A stretch of 64,000 bases of DNA from Karalla daura (taxonomy: Eukaryota; Chordata; Actinopteri; Chaetodontiformes; Leiognathidae): NCBI GenBank assembly GCA_029224185.1, contig CM055206.1, positions 18,391,393 through 18,455,392 of the forward strand, written 5' to 3'. The translations under genes were made by a program, and so were the position numbers. The number at the start of each line of letters is the position of its first letter. The stretch's first letter is position 1. The notes beneath the pieces were generated by a model. That model did no database searches and was not told the origin of the DNA. It was given only the letters and a program-made list of their open reading frames with translations. Of this stretch, positions 59,218 to 64,000 are shown piece by piece.

Positions 59218-59287
59218 CAGAAAACACGTCTGTTCCTCCAGAGAAAACCAGAACTACTTCAGGGAGCTCAGATCGTCTGGGACAAAC

Positions 59288-63994
<4,707 letters not shown>

Positions 63995-64000
63995 GTGACG

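Overview
The window is teleost fish nuclear DNA. It has short exons with GT-AG introns, very dense dinucleotide, tetranucleotide and minisatellite repeats, familiar fish dispersed repeats, and proteins closest in memory to vertebrate families. Three known genes were rebuilt exon by exon, and every exon junction was checked for phase. They are slc30a3 (zinc transporter, + strand, last seven exons, 5606-10524), gtf3c2 (TFIIIC subunit with WD repeats, - strand, 19 coding exons, 33217-15176, 1077 aa) and znf512 (zinc-finger protein, - strand, 14 coding exons, about 45311-37689, 872 aa). Human SLC30A3, GTF3C2 and ZNF512 also lie close together, on chromosome 2p23.3, so the block looks like conserved synteny.

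Layout: 1-5605 is upstream or intronic sequence with microsatellites and no gene I recognise. slc30a3 follows, with a long 3' UTR ending near 13750. gtf3c2 converges on it tail to tail, with its poly(A) signal at about 14325. gtf3c2 fills 14.3-34 kb; its introns hold large (CA)n tracts and minisatellites, several touching splice sites. znf512 fills about 34.5-46.1 kb. From 46.7 kb to the right edge the character changes.

The most interesting region is 46.7-64.0 kb. It holds a tandem array of at least four related + strand genes (A-D) of a family I cannot name. Each has a core encoded by one 192-nt exon plus one 203- or 215-nt exon. The core reads as an alternating beta/alpha fold with motifs CPxASxVGTD, KPIILxVMHHT and LTVDxLFYQ. 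Genes A, B and C end in a single C-terminal hydrophobic segment and have no signal peptide, so they look tail-anchored. Each gene has a GAAANNGAAA interferon-stimulated response element just upstream of its first exon. Gene D has two copies of the core in one in-frame exon chain, produced by a recent duplication of about 0.9 kb, and runs off the window. I propose an interferon-inducible, expanding family of membrane-anchored innate-immunity proteins. The exon structures and ISREs are read directly; the immune role and any TIR-like fold are inference.
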